Assembly: GCA_964405975.1 (NCBI GenBank)
Contig: CAYOPW010000002.1
Span: 1 to 64,000 of the forward strand
DNA length: 64,000 bases
Direction of reading: 5' to 3'
Source of the DNA: Hyphomicrobium_A sp964405975
GTDB taxonomy: Bacteria; Pseudomonadota; Alphaproteobacteria; Rhizobiales; Hyphomicrobiaceae
The notes under the pieces: model-generated
Told to the model about the DNA's origin: nothing
Databases searched by the model: none
The model's input: the letters and a program-made list of their open reading frames with translations, nothing else
Program-made: the position numbers and the translations under genes
Part shown: one piece after another, positions 36,975 to 45,283 of the stretch
Position numbering within the stretch: the stretch's first letter is position 1
Layout: every line of letters starts with the position of its first letter

Positions 36975-37579
36975 CGCTTAATCGTGTGGCGTGAGCTGCG
37001 CACCCTTGTGCGCTTCAGGCGGCCGGTGAGGTAACTTCGCGATTGTTGCGTGGTACTCGCCGAGGATTAGTTGGACCAACGCCACAGCAAGAACCCCTGA
37101 TAATTTGCAATCGGCTAGCTCGCCATTCAAGAAGAATTGCTTCCAATATGTCAGCAATCAGATGTTCTGTGAGAGGCGAAAAACCTTCGTTGACTTGCGG
37201 TGTCCTGCATGATTTTGAGGCCGGCGGATGTGTGCGTNNNNNNNNNNNNNNNNNNNNNNNNNNNNNNNNNNNNNNNNNNNNNNNNNNNNNNNNNNNNNNN
37301 NNNNNNNNNNNNNNNNNNNNNNNNNNNNNNNNNNNNNTTCTTAAGACCATGGATGCGGGGGTCGCCGCGTTTCAGAGCGGAACGGGTTGAAAAACAAAAA
37401 ACCACCGCCGGGCGCATCCGTAGTACGGCTGGCCACTAAGCGATGTGGAACGGTGACATTCGATACTTCGCACATTGGCAAGGATTTAAGCGGCTCGGTG
37501 GAACACGCATCAACGTCTTGGAGATCGCCGCCGTTACGCTACGACACGTGACCTAAAACGCTGATCTCCACTGTTGGTC
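36975..37579. other. intergenic region with assembly gap
   Basis: About 600 bases between the metal ATPase and a small minus-strand gene, interrupted by 100 N. Frames that cross the N run are artefacts. A minus-strand frame left of the gap (37015-37237) reads SPLTEHLIADILEAILLEWRASRLQII; I do not recognise it, and it could be the C-terminal end of a gene whose body is hidden by the gap. Confidence 0.5.
37238..37337. other. assembly gap, 100 N
   Basis: Exactly 100 undetermined bases. A round length of 100 is the usual placeholder for a scaffold join of unknown size, so the true distance and any gene inside are unknown. Confidence 0.99.
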
Positions 37580-37852
37580 TCAGTCGTAATGATTGCCGCT
37601 GCCGTTTTGCATGATCCGCGGCAGGTCCTGTTGGATCTGCGTGCTCAGATTGTCATACTGATTGGCTTGCTCCAGCCGCTGTTTATCGGGAATCGGAAAC
37701 AGATCGCGAAACTCCGCGAGACATTCGTCCATGCATTGCGACATCTTGGCTTGAATCTGAGCGATGCGCATCATGGTCCAGCGCGCACCCTCAAGATCGT
37801 TCATGAAGGCCTCGGTCGCCTCATTCAACTTCCTAGTAGCTTGTCCGCTCAT
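37580..37852 (-). CDS. small hypothetical helical protein
   Basis: 90 residues from the ATG at 37852 (MSGQATRKLNEATEAF), which has TGGGGGCT upstream; ATGs at 37864 and 37882 are in frame further up. No signal peptide or membrane segment. It is almost all helix with many Gln, Met and charged residues, and two Cys four apart (SQCMDECLAEF). It looks like a phasin-like or other coiled-coil protein, but no family was recognised. Codon use looks coding on this strand and not on the other. Confidence 0.5.
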   Translation of the reverse strand: MSGQATRKLNEATEAFMNDLEGARWTMMRIAQIQAKMSQCMDECLAEFRDLFPIPDKQRLEQANQYDNLSTQIQQDLPRIMQNGSGNHYD

Positions 37853-38359
37853 TCTAGCCCCCATTGCCAGAAAATAGATCATTGACCGTTGTCGGCGCCA
37901 TTAAACGCGACACGAACTCGGATGCTTACTGGTGTCCAACTATCTCGCGGCGGCTCTTGTTGTTCGATGGTGAACTTCGGCCGTTTTAGAACGCGAGAGC
38001 ACGAATCAGCCTTGCGCTGTCCTTGCTGTTTCTATCATTAGTCTTTGCCATGATAAACAAGCTTATCCACAGGCGCGCCCACATGTTGCTCTCAGTTAGG
38101 GCCCTTGGCGCGTCGGCCATTGACGTTTCTGCGGCCTTGCTTGCATCAAAGCCACCCTTTCGCCGCAATTCGGGACCCGTCGAGCCCACGCTACGCGAGC
38201 AACGCTTCCGGCTCTAGATCTTGGAGGGATTGCTTCTGGCAATTCGTAGCGCTGGCCCTGTTGTTGATTTTTTTGAGCTTTGCGGTTTACGCAGTTGCCG
38301 TTGCGCATGCTTTCGATCCAAAAAGCGTGATTGCCGCGAAATCCAAGAACGGAAGCACA
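37853..38359. other. intergenic region, about 500 bases, no confident gene
   Basis: It lies between the divergent small gene and the VIT1 gene. The frame of VIT1 stays open upstream to 38105 and there encodes a hydrophobic segment (FWQFVALALLLIFLSFAVYAV, about 38240-38302), which could be an N-terminal extension or chance. The ATG at 38360 with its own ribosome-binding site was preferred. Nothing else was recognised. Confidence 0.45.
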
Positions 38360-39079
38360 ATGAAACTTGAGCACAGCCACGAACGCGCTGCGATCGCCGC
38401 ACGGCTGCTTGAAGGCAGGAAGCCCAACTATGTCCGTGATTTTGTCTATGGCGGAATTGACGGAGCAATAACGACGTTTGCCATAGTCGCAGGCGTTGCG
38501 GGGGCCGCGCTTTCCGCAAAGGTGATCCTAATCCTGGGTCTTGCCAACCTGGTCGCAGATGGCTTTTCCATGGCCGCAAGCAACTACAGCGGCACGAAGA
38601 CCGTTGTCGACGACCTCGACCGCATTCGCGAAATCGAAAAGAAGCACATCCGTGTCGATCCTGGAGGCGAAAGAGAAGAAGTGCGCCAACTCCTGGAGCA
38701 GAAAGGGTTGGAGGGAAAAACCCTTGAAGATGCCGTGGAAGCGATTACAGCCAACGAAAAAACTTGGATCGAACTGATGCTGACCGACGAATACGGCCTT
38801 TCGCTCACCCAATCCTCGCCTCTGCTCGCCGGCGTCGTGACGTTTCTCGCCTTCCTTATCTGCGGCGCCGTACCCATCCTCCCCTTTGCATTCGACATGC
38901 CGGCCGCTTTCATGGTGTCCATGATCATGACCGGCATTGTGTTCTTCCTAATCGGTGCTGCGAAGAGCAAATGGGCCCTGGCTCCGTGGTGGCGATCGGG
39001 GTTGGAAACCTTTGCAATCGGCGGAGTAGCCGCAGCCATGGCGTTTACGATCGGCTATTTGTTGAAAGGTCTGAGCTAG
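38360..39079 (+). CDS. VIT1/CCC1 family iron/manganese transporter
   Basis: 239 residues. The family moves Fe2+/Mn2+ out of the cytosol. Five membrane helices are visible: the first carries YGGIDGAITTFAIVAG, the second LGLANLVADGFSMAASNY, and three follow the cytosolic loop. That loop (about 85-140) is rich in Glu (GEREEVRQLLEQKGLEGKTLEDAVEAI) as in the VIT metal-binding hub. No rubrerythrin or ferritin-like domain is fused. The ATG at 38360 has GGAAGCAC directly upstream. No Irr box was seen in front. Confidence 0.9.
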   Translation: MKLEHSHERAAIAARLLEGRKPNYVRDFVYGGIDGAITTFAIVAGVAGAALSAKVILILGLANLVADGFSMAASNYSGTKTVVDDLDRIREIEKKHIRVDPGGEREEVRQLLEQKGLEGKTLEDAVEAITANEKTWIELMLTDEYGLSLTQSSPLLAGVVTFLAFLICGAVPILPFAFDMPAAFMVSMIMTGIVFFLIGAAKSKWALAPWWRSGLETFAIGGVAAAMAFTIGYLLKGLS

Positions 39080-39198
39080 GGGCGCGAATTTATCAAATCG
39101 GTTCAATCGACCCGGTATCTGTTAAAGATCTAATTCAGGATACCTTGCAATGCCGCTGCACAGGCCGCATTTGGTGATGATGCAGCGTTAGGTGGTCG

Positions 39199-41571
39199 AT
39201 GCCGGTGACGAAAGCGAGCAGCAACACAATCTATCGCTCTTTGCGTGTGGCATCCGCGGTTGGAGCAGCATACGGGCTTATCTTTATCTGCGTTGGTTTC
39301 TACATTTCCTCGCAGCACGTCGCCGCAGGCGACCAGGGCGCAACTATCAATTCGCAGCCTCACACGGCGCCGACGTTTGTTGGTTCCGCGGTCTGCGCTC
39401 AGTGCCACTCCCGCGAGCATACCGCATGGAGCACGTCGCAGCACGCCGCAGCAATGCAGAAGGCGACAGAAGAGACGGTATTGGGTCCCTTCGATGGGAG
39501 CACCTTCACTAAGGACGGTGTTGAAACCGCCTTCTTCAAGAAGGATGGAAAGTTTTGGGTCCGCACGGACGGCCCCGACGGCAAAATCGCAGAATTCGAG
39601 GTCCCCTACACCTTTGGAATCGCCCCCCTTCAGCAATATCTCGTTCTGCTTCCCGATGGCCGGCTACAAGCATTGGGCGTTGCCTGGGACGCGCGACCAA
39701 AGGAAGAGGGCGGCCAGCGCTGGTTTCACCTTTACCCCGACCAGAAGCTGACAGCGGGACATCCCCTTCACTGGACCGGCATCGATCAAAATTGGAACCA
39801 CCAGTGCGCCTACTGCCACTCGACCAATCTCAAAAAGAACTATGATGCGGCAACCGACAGCTTCAACACTACATGGTCGGAGATCAACGTGGGGTGCGAA
39901 GCTTGCCACGGTCCTGCTTCGAAGCACTTGTCCTGGGCTTCAAAGAAAGATGGGTGGCAGGGTCCGGAGGATAAGGGCAAAGGTTTCCCCCTGAGTTTCG
40001 ATGAGCGCAAGGGCGTCACTTGGGCCCCGTCATCAGCCGGCACGGCAGCGCGCTCCACGGCTCGCAATACCAACAAGGAAATTGAAGCTTGTGCCGCGTG
40101 TCATGCGAGGCGGAGCCAATTCTCTGACGAGCCTGCGCAACCATTTCACGACGCTTTCCGCCCGGCCCTATTGGCACAAGGACTTTATCATCCTGATGGT
40201 CAGCAACGCGACGAGGTATACACGCATGGTTCCTTCCTGCAGAGCCGTATGCATGCCGCCGGCGTGACGTGCTCTGACTGCCACGATCCCCATACGCAAA
40301 AGCTTCGCGCCATCGGTAATGCCGTCTGCACGCAATGCCATGCATCCGAAAAGTTTGACACGCCGGCGCATCACAATCATCGCGCCGACTCGAATGGCGC
40401 CGAGTGCGTCAGCTGCCATATGCCGACAACAACCTACATGATTGTCGATCCGCGCCACGATCACTCAATCCGTATCCCGAGGCCTGATCTCACGCGCATT
40501 CTTGGCACGCCCAATGCGTGCAATCAGTGCCACACCGACAAAACGGCAACCTGGGCAACCGATGCTATCAAGACATGGTACCCATCGCCAAAGCGCGGCT
40601 ATCAAGCTTATGCGCAGGCCTTGCACGCAAGCGAACGTGCCGGTCCCGGCGCCCAGGTTCTGCTCAAGCGTATTGCCAAAGACGCCACGCAGCCAGCCAT
40701 TGCGCGCGCAACCGCTATCACCCGGTTGGGTCGCTTCCTTACGCCGAAATCAATTTCGATCGTCATTGACGCATTAAAGGACCCCGATCCCGCGGTCCGC
40801 ATGGCAGCCATCGCAGCACTTGCCGACGCTGACCCCAGGGTCCGGCTCGCGCTTCTACCACCTTTGCTCGCTGACAAGGTTCGTGTTGTACGGATGGATG
40901 CGGCCCGCGCACTGGCTGGCCAGATCGAGCAGCAACTAAAGCCTACGGATCGCAAACTGTTCGGCAAGGCAATCAATGAATTCGTTGCGGCCCAACGCTT
41001 TAATGCCGAGAGACCGGAGTCCCAGGTCAATCTTGCCAACCTCTACATCGCTCGTGGCCAACGCGACAAGGCGCAAGCCGCGCTGACCAAAGCGCTCAAG
41101 TTGGATAGGTCGTTTGCACCGGCTTATGTCACCTTCGCCGAGAACCGCCGAGCGCAAGGAGATGAAGCCGGCGCGCAGGAGGTGCTACAGGACGGCCTCA
41201 AGAAGAATCCGGACTCGGCTGTGATTATGCACGCGCTTGGCTTATCATTGGTGCGCCAAAAGCGCCTCGATGAAGCGCTCGAGAGACTGACCGAGGCCGC
41301 AAAAGCGGCACCCGACGTCCCGCGATTTGCCTACGTTGCGGGCGTAGCGCTCCATGATACCGGCAAACCGACCGAAGCGATTGCACTCCTGAAGGACGCG
41401 CTATCACGCACCCCTTACGATCGCGATCTGCTCCACTTGCTTGCCAGTTATGAATTGCGGGATGGTCAATATCTGTCGGCACTGAAACGGGCCGAATTGC
41501 TCAAAGAGCTGGAACCTGAGAGCAGCGAAGTTGAGCGGTTTCTGGCGAGCGTCAAACGCGCGCAGCGGTAG
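39199..41571 (+). CDS. octaheme c-type cytochrome with HEAT and TPR repeats
   Basis: 790 residues. One N-terminal hydrophobic segment (about 18-38) is an uncleaved anchor or signal, putting the body in the periplasm. Eight CxxCH haem sites start at residues 66 (CAQCH), 203 (CAYCH), 233 (CEACH), 298 (CAACH), 358 (CSDCH), 377 (CTQCH), 403 (CVSCH) and 441 (CNQCH), a cytochrome c554/NrfA-like cytochrome region. About 465-580 follow as HEAT-like repeats (DPDPAVRMAAIAALADADP), then TPR repeats from about 605 to the end (VNLANLYIARGQRDKAQAALTKAL). No haem has a CxxCK site. Enzyme or electron carrier cannot be decided; no redox partner gene is adjacent. ATG at 39199 with TAGGTGGTCG upstream. Confidence 0.88.
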   Translation: MPVTKASSNTIYRSLRVASAVGAAYGLIFICVGFYISSQHVAAGDQGATINSQPHTAPTFVGSAVCAQCHSREHTAWSTSQHAAAMQKATEETVLGPFDGSTFTKDGVETAFFKKDGKFWVRTDGPDGKIAEFEVPYTFGIAPLQQYLVLLPDGRLQALGVAWDARPKEEGGQRWFHLYPDQKLTAGHPLHWTGIDQNWNHQCAYCHSTNLKKNYDAATDSFNTTWSEINVGCEACHGPASKHLSWASKKDGWQGPEDKGKGFPLSFDERKGVTWAPSSAGTAARSTARNTNKEIEACAACHARRSQFSDEPAQPFHDAFRPALLAQGLYHPDGQQRDEVYTHGSFLQSRMHAAGVTCSDCHDPHTQKLRAIGNAVCTQCHASEKFDTPAHHNHRADSNGAECVSCHMPTTTYMIVDPRHDHSIRIPRPDLTRILGTPNACNQCHTDKTATWATDAIKTWYPSPKRGYQAYAQALHASERAGPGAQVLLKRIAKDATQPAIARATAITRLGRFLTPKSISIVIDALKDPDPAVRMAAIAALADADPRVRLALLPPLLADKVRVVRMDAARALAGQIEQQLKPTDRKLFGKAINEFVAAQRFNAERPESQVNLANLYIARGQRDKAQAALTKALKLDRSFAPAYVTFAENRRAQGDEAGAQEVLQDGLKKNPDSAVIMHALGLSLVRQKRLDEALERLTEAAKAAPDVPRFAYVAGVALHDTGKPTEAIALLKDALSRTPYDRDLLHLLASYELRDGQYLSALKRAELLKELEPESSEVERFLASVKRAQR

Positions 41572-41728
41572 ATGCGTGGCAGGTGACGTTTTGTCGGCTG
41601 CTCGTTTCCGAGCGTTTAAGCCACCATAACAATCGAATGCCTCCGAGTGATCGCCCGCTTCAATGGGCAGCTCCTAAAGAGCCGGCGGCGAGCCTTTCGA
41701 CCCGCCGCCTAAGCCCTTCCCCCTTGTA

Positions 41729-41881
41729 CTACTTCATGCACTTGCCGCTTGCATCATCCCACTTCATGCCCTGCTGCTCGCAGTCGGCTTTTGTGGTGGG
41801 TTCGTCTGCTGCAAACGCTGGAGCGGCGAACGCGATGAGAAGGCCAGCGATGATTGCAGTGCTGAAAACCTTGGCTGACAT
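41729..41881 (-). CDS. small exported peptide with two cysteines (50 aa)
   Basis: A 50-codon gene with a strong ribosome-binding site (TTAGGAGACATCAAC before the ATG at 41881). Residues 1-24 are a clear signal peptide (IIAGLLIAFAAPAFA, cleavage after AFA). The mature peptide of about 26 residues is ADEPTTKADCEQQGMKWDD then ASGKCMK, with Cys 34 and Cys 48, probably one disulfide in the periplasm. Similar short secreted Cys pairs occur widely in Hyphomicrobiales as unnamed proteins; function unknown. It is convergent with the octaheme gene and has an AT-rich upstream region. Confidence 0.75.
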   Translation of the reverse strand: MSAKVFSTAIIAGLLIAFAAPAFAADEPTTKADCEQQGMKWDDASGKCMK

Positions 41882-41969
41882 GTTGATGTCTCCTAATCAA
41901 AACCCCTGTGCCCGGAGAGAACAACAATCCGAAAACGTGGCGCTTTCTTGAAGTATAGATGCTCATAAC

Positions 41970-42009
41970 GTTGTAAATATTTCGAGTATTTTGTGATTAT
42001 ACTTACAAC
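41970..42009. repeat. inverted repeat GTTGTAA / TTACAAC
   Basis: GTTGTAA at 41970-41976 and its exact complement TTACAAC at 42003-42009 are separated by 26 AT-rich bases, within the upstream region of the small exported peptide. It could be a paired operator or a weak hairpin; no regulator is identified. Confidence 0.4.
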
Positions 42010-42026
42010 ATTCTTGTCTATACTAT

Positions 42027-42041
42027 AATATTCGCAATATT
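42027..42041. repeat. palindrome AATATT-CGC-AATATT
   Basis: Two copies of the self-complementary hexamer AATATT separated by CGC form a 15-base palindrome in the same AT-rich patch. It is the kind of symmetry seen in dimeric regulator sites, but no match to a known operator was recognised. Confidence 0.35.
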
Positions 42042-42254
42042 TTTCAGTAGACGTCGACTCTCGCTCAGATTCCATTGGAAACACAACGTGATAGCGCCGT
42101 CGGTTACGTCTATACTGAGACCAAGCTCGGGAGCAGGTAGGTGGAGGAACGGCCGTACGTCGTCGGCCCATCTTCAGCCGCACGTCGGCGTGAAGGAGGC
42201 GCTGACATGCATTTCTATTCTGTGGAGATTGCCTAGCGACGATGCCAAACCGGG

Positions 42255-42519
42255 AGTTTTGCTGGGCCGGCGACAATGGCGACCGTTTTGGTTTCTGCCC
42301 AACATCAGCCTTTTTGAGCAAGGCAGAGATCTCAGGAGTCGTCCTGGTGCTTTCGGTGCTGGTCGGGGCGTCCTCTTCAGATTTGCAAAGCCGATTGCAG
42401 ATCGACTTAGTGCGGCTGGAATGGCTGTTGTCACACGCTTGATGGGCATGATCCTGGCCACGATTGCCGTTGCAATACTGGCTGATGGATTGAAGGGTCT
42501 GATGCCGGGGCTGGCGTGA
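42255..42519 (+). pseudogene. frameshifted C-terminal remnant of a MarC-family membrane protein
   Basis: Three frames read in turn give one MarC-like protein end: FAGPATMATVLVSAQ from about 42258, then ISGVVLVLSVLVG from about 42330, then VLFRFAKPIADRLSAAG from about 42376, running through VVTRLMGMILATIAV to ADGLKGLMPGLA and the stop at 42519. These are the last two to three membrane segments of the MarC (UPF0056) family. The N-terminal half is missing. At least two frameshifts and the absent start make it a decayed gene, unless sequencing errors are responsible in this draft region. Confidence 0.65.
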
Positions 42520-42543
42520 TGAGAGGTTGGCGCATCGGCTTAC

Positions 42544-42572
42544 AAAAAACCGCCGGATCGCTCCGGCGGTTT
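42544..42572 (-). terminator. rho-independent terminator after pnp
   Basis: On the minus strand CCGCCGGA pairs with TCCGGCGG around a 4-base loop (42550-42569), followed by six T (42544-42549 read in reverse). It is 30 bases past the pnp stop. Three T also follow in the plus direction, so it may end plus-strand transcripts weakly as well. Confidence 0.88.
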
Positions 42573-42601
42573 CATTCGTCCTTCGAGACGCGTGCGGTGC
42601 G

Positions 42602-44815
42602 CTAGCCCGCCTCGCGATTTCTTCGCGGACGGCGGTCGCCGCCGGCACGTTCACGCCGCGGCGGGCGCTCGGAACGGAACTCAGCTTCCGGGGCAGGCTC
42701 ACCTTCCTCGCGAGGGATCTCCTTGCCCGTTTCCTGATCGACAATCTTCATGGAAAGACGTGTCTTGCCGCGGTCGTCGAAGCCGAGAAGTTTGACGTAG
42801 ACCTCCTGGCCCTCTTTCACCACGTCGCCGACTGTCGCCGGGCGCCCAGGCGCGAGCTGCGAGATATGCACCAGCCCGTCCTTAGCGCCAAAGAAATTCA
42901 CGAACGCTCCGAAGTCCATGATCTTGACGACCTTGCCCTTGTAGATCGTGCCGACCTCCGGCTCCGATGTTATCGCCTTGATGCGATCTAGCGCCGCCTC
43001 AATCGACTCGCGCTTGGCCGCGGCGACCTTCACGGTACCGTCGTCATCGATGTCGACCTTGGCGCCGCTTTCCTCAACGATGGACCGAATAACTGAGCCG
43101 CCGGACCCGATCACCTCGCGGATCTTGTCGGTCGGGATCTTAATGGTCTCGATCCGCGGGGCGTAGTCGCCGAGCTCGGCGCGCGCGCTGCCCAACGCCT
43201 TGCTCATCTCACCGAGAATGTGCAAGCGCCCCTCGCGTGCCTGATCGAGCGCGACGCGCATGATCTCTTCGGTGATACCGGTGATCTTGATGTCCATCTG
43301 CAACGAGGTGACGCCCTGTTCGGTGCCAGCCACTTTGAAGTCCATATCGCCCAGATGATCCTCGTCGCCGAGAATGTCGGAGAGGACCGCAAAATCGTTG
43401 CCCTCCTTGATCAACCCCATTGCGATTCCGGCCACCGGGGCTTTGAGCGGTACACCCGCGTCCATAAGAGCGAGCGACGTGCCGCACACGGTCGCCATAG
43501 AAGACGAGCCGTTGCTCTCGGTGATCTCCGAGACAACTCGGATCGTGTAGGGAAAATCCTCTTGGCTGGGCATCATCGGATGCACGGCGCGCCAAGCGAG
43601 CTTGCCGTGGCCGATCTCGCGCCTGCCGGGCGTGCCCATGCGGCCCGTCTCGCCCACTGAGTACGGCGGGAAATTATAGTGAAGCATAAAGCGCTCTTTG
43701 CGCGTGCCTTCGAGCGCGTCGACAAACTGCTCGTCCTCACCGGTACCGAGCGTGGCTACGACGAGCGCCTGCGTCTCGCCGCGCGTGAACAGTGCTGAGC
43801 CGTGCGTTCGCGGCAATACATGCACTTGCGAAAGGATCGGCCGCACCGTCTTTAGATCGCGGCCGTCGATGCGCTGCCCGGTCTTGACGATGTCACCGCG
43901 CACAATCTCGCTCTTGAGATCCTTGAACGTGCCGGCGAGCAAGACCTGCTCGCTCGCGTCGCCTTCAGGCAATTCAATCTCAGAAAAAACTTTCTCCTTG
44001 GCCGCGTCGACCAATTCATTGCGCTTCTGCTTTTCCCTCGTAGAAAACGCTGCCTTGAGGTCGGCGTCGGCGATCTCACGCACTTTTTCTGAGTACTTTC
44101 CTGAATCGGGAAGCTGAATGTCCCACGGCTCTTTCGCTGCGGTCTCCGCAAGCTTGATGATCGCTTGGATCACCGGCTGGAAGTGCTTATGGCCAAACAT
44201 CACGGCCTCAAGCATTTGCGTCTCGGATAACTCCTTGGCCTCCGACTCCACCATCATCACAGCGTCCTGGGTGCCGGCAATGACGAGGTCAAGCGAGCTT
44301 TCCTGCATCTCGTCGATCATCGGATTGAGCACCAGCTCACCACCAATAAGTCCGACGCGCGCCGCCCCGATGGGACCGAGAAACGGAACACCGGAAAGCG
44401 TCAGTGCTGTGGATGCAGCGACCAAACCGAGAATGTCGGGGTCATTTTCCATGTCGTGGGAAAGCACGGTGATGACAACCTGGGTCTCGTTCTTGAAGCC
44501 CTCGACAAACAGCGGACGGATGGGCCTGTCGATCAAGCGCGAGGTCAGCGTCTCTTTCTCTGCAGGCCGCCCTTCACGTTTGAAAAAGCCTCCCGGAATT
44601 TTGCCGGCGGCATATGTCTTCTCCTGATAGTTTACGGTCAGCGGGAAGAAGTCGATGCCGGGCTTCGGGCTCTTAGCGGCAACGACCGTGGCGAGAACAC
44701 TCGTCTCGCCGTATTGGGCGTAGACGGCCGCGTCGGCTTGGCGTGCCATCTGGCCGGTCTCGAGTGTCAGCTTGCGCCCACCCCAGTCAATTTCCACACG
44801 ATGGATGTCGAACAT
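42602..44815 (-). CDS. pnp: polynucleotide phosphorylase
   Basis: 737 residues. Trimeric 3'-5' phosphorolytic exoribonuclease of the degradosome. Two RNase PH domains (about 10-230 and 330-545; KREGRPAEKETLTSRLIDRPIRPLF and RRTHGSALFTRGETQALVV-type signatures) flank the helical linker, then a KH domain (IREVIGSGGSVIRSI) and an S1 domain (YKGKVVKIMDFGAFVNFFG). It ends in a basic Arg/Gly/Glu tail, common in alphaproteobacteria. The ATG at 44815 (MFDIHRVEIDWGG) is the family start. It lies 169 bases downstream of rpsO with two hairpins between, and ends at a clear terminator. Confidence 0.97.
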   Translation of the reverse strand: MFDIHRVEIDWGGRKLTLETGQMARQADAAVYAQYGETSVLATVVAAKSPKPGIDFFPLTVNYQEKTYAAGKIPGGFFKREGRPAEKETLTSRLIDRPIRPLFVEGFKNETQVVITVLSHDMENDPDILGLVAASTALTLSGVPFLGPIGAARVGLIGGELVLNPMIDEMQESSLDLVIAGTQDAVMMVESEAKELSETQMLEAVMFGHKHFQPVIQAIIKLAETAAKEPWDIQLPDSGKYSEKVREIADADLKAAFSTREKQKRNELVDAAKEKVFSEIELPEGDASEQVLLAGTFKDLKSEIVRGDIVKTGQRIDGRDLKTVRPILSQVHVLPRTHGSALFTRGETQALVVATLGTGEDEQFVDALEGTRKERFMLHYNFPPYSVGETGRMGTPGRREIGHGKLAWRAVHPMMPSQEDFPYTIRVVSEITESNGSSSMATVCGTSLALMDAGVPLKAPVAGIAMGLIKEGNDFAVLSDILGDEDHLGDMDFKVAGTEQGVTSLQMDIKITGITEEIMRVALDQAREGRLHILGEMSKALGSARAELGDYAPRIETIKIPTDKIREVIGSGGSVIRSIVEESGAKVDIDDDGTVKVAAAKRESIEAALDRIKAITSEPEVGTIYKGKVVKIMDFGAFVNFFGAKDGLVHISQLAPGRPATVGDVVKEGQEVYVKLLGFDDRGKTRLSMKIVDQETGKEIPREEGEPAPEAEFRSERPPRRERAGGDRRPRRNREAG

Positions 44816-44859
44816 GTTCGGTCTTTCGTTCAATCTGGTTTCGTTCGTTTTCTAGCGGC

Positions 44860-44901
44860 GCGTTCATCGAATGAACGCCAGTTTCTCCGGTATTCCCGGA
44901 G
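44860..44901 (-). promoter_or_regulatory. two hairpins in the rpsO-pnp spacer
   Basis: GCGTTCAT/ATGAACGC with a 3-base loop (44860-44878) and CTCCGG/CCGGAG with a 5-base loop (44885-44901) stand side by side between the rpsO stop and the pnp start. In E. coli the matching spacer holds a terminator and the RNase III site through which PNPase controls its own mRNA. Here no T-run follows either stem, so processing is more likely than termination; that is inference. Confidence 0.5.
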
Positions 44902-44984
44902 TTGCCGTCGCGCATGGCGGTCTCGAAGATTGTGTTAAGGCGCAACGGTTCGTCGCAATTGCTGCTGCGGAGGCAGATGCTTCG

Positions 44985-45254
44985 TCAGCGGCGAATGCCA
45001 AGCTTTTCGATGATGCCTTGATAGCGCTGCACGTTCTTGCGTTTGACGTAGTCGAGCAGCTGCCGCCGCTGGCTTACCATTTTAAGCAAGCCGCGACGGG
45101 AGTGGTTGTCCTTCTTATGTATCTTGAAGTGCTCGGTCAGATGGTTGATCCGCTCGGTCAGGATCGCGATCTGAACTTCGGGCGAGCCCGTATCGTCGGC
45201 CTTGGTTGCATTCTCCTTGATGAGCGCGGTCTTGCGCTCTGCAGTAATCGACAT
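44985..45254 (-). CDS. rpsO: 30S ribosomal protein S15
   Basis: 89 residues, the standard length. It binds 16S rRNA helices 20-22 and starts assembly of the platform. The family signature is complete: DTGSPEVQIAILTERINHL, FKIHKKDNHSRRGLL, MVSQRRQLLDYVKRK. The ATG at 45254 follows AGAAAGGATACCC. The order truB-rpsO-pnp is conserved in bacteria. Confidence 0.98.
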   Translation of the reverse strand: MSITAERKTALIKENATKADDTGSPEVQIAILTERINHLTEHFKIHKKDNHSRRGLLKMVSQRRQLLDYVKRKNVQRYQGIIEKLGIRR

Positions 45255-45283
45255 CGGGTATCCTTTCTGTTTGGAGGTGATGC

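Larger units (their letters stand above)
41882..42239. other. AT-rich intergenic region
   Basis: About 360 bases upstream of the 50-residue peptide. The stretch 41950-42050 is markedly AT-rich against GC-rich surroundings. It holds two inverted repeats (annotated separately) and a -10-like TATACT on the minus strand (41952-41957). No protein was recognised before the marC remnant begins. Confidence 0.5.

Noticed and set aside
37015..37350. Long frames running through the N gap on both strands
   Set aside because: They are open only because undetermined bases cannot form stop codons.
38105..38359. N-terminal extension of the VIT1 protein with an extra membrane segment
   Set aside because: VIT1 relatives start near residue 1 of the shorter form and a good ribosome-binding site stands before the ATG at 38360.
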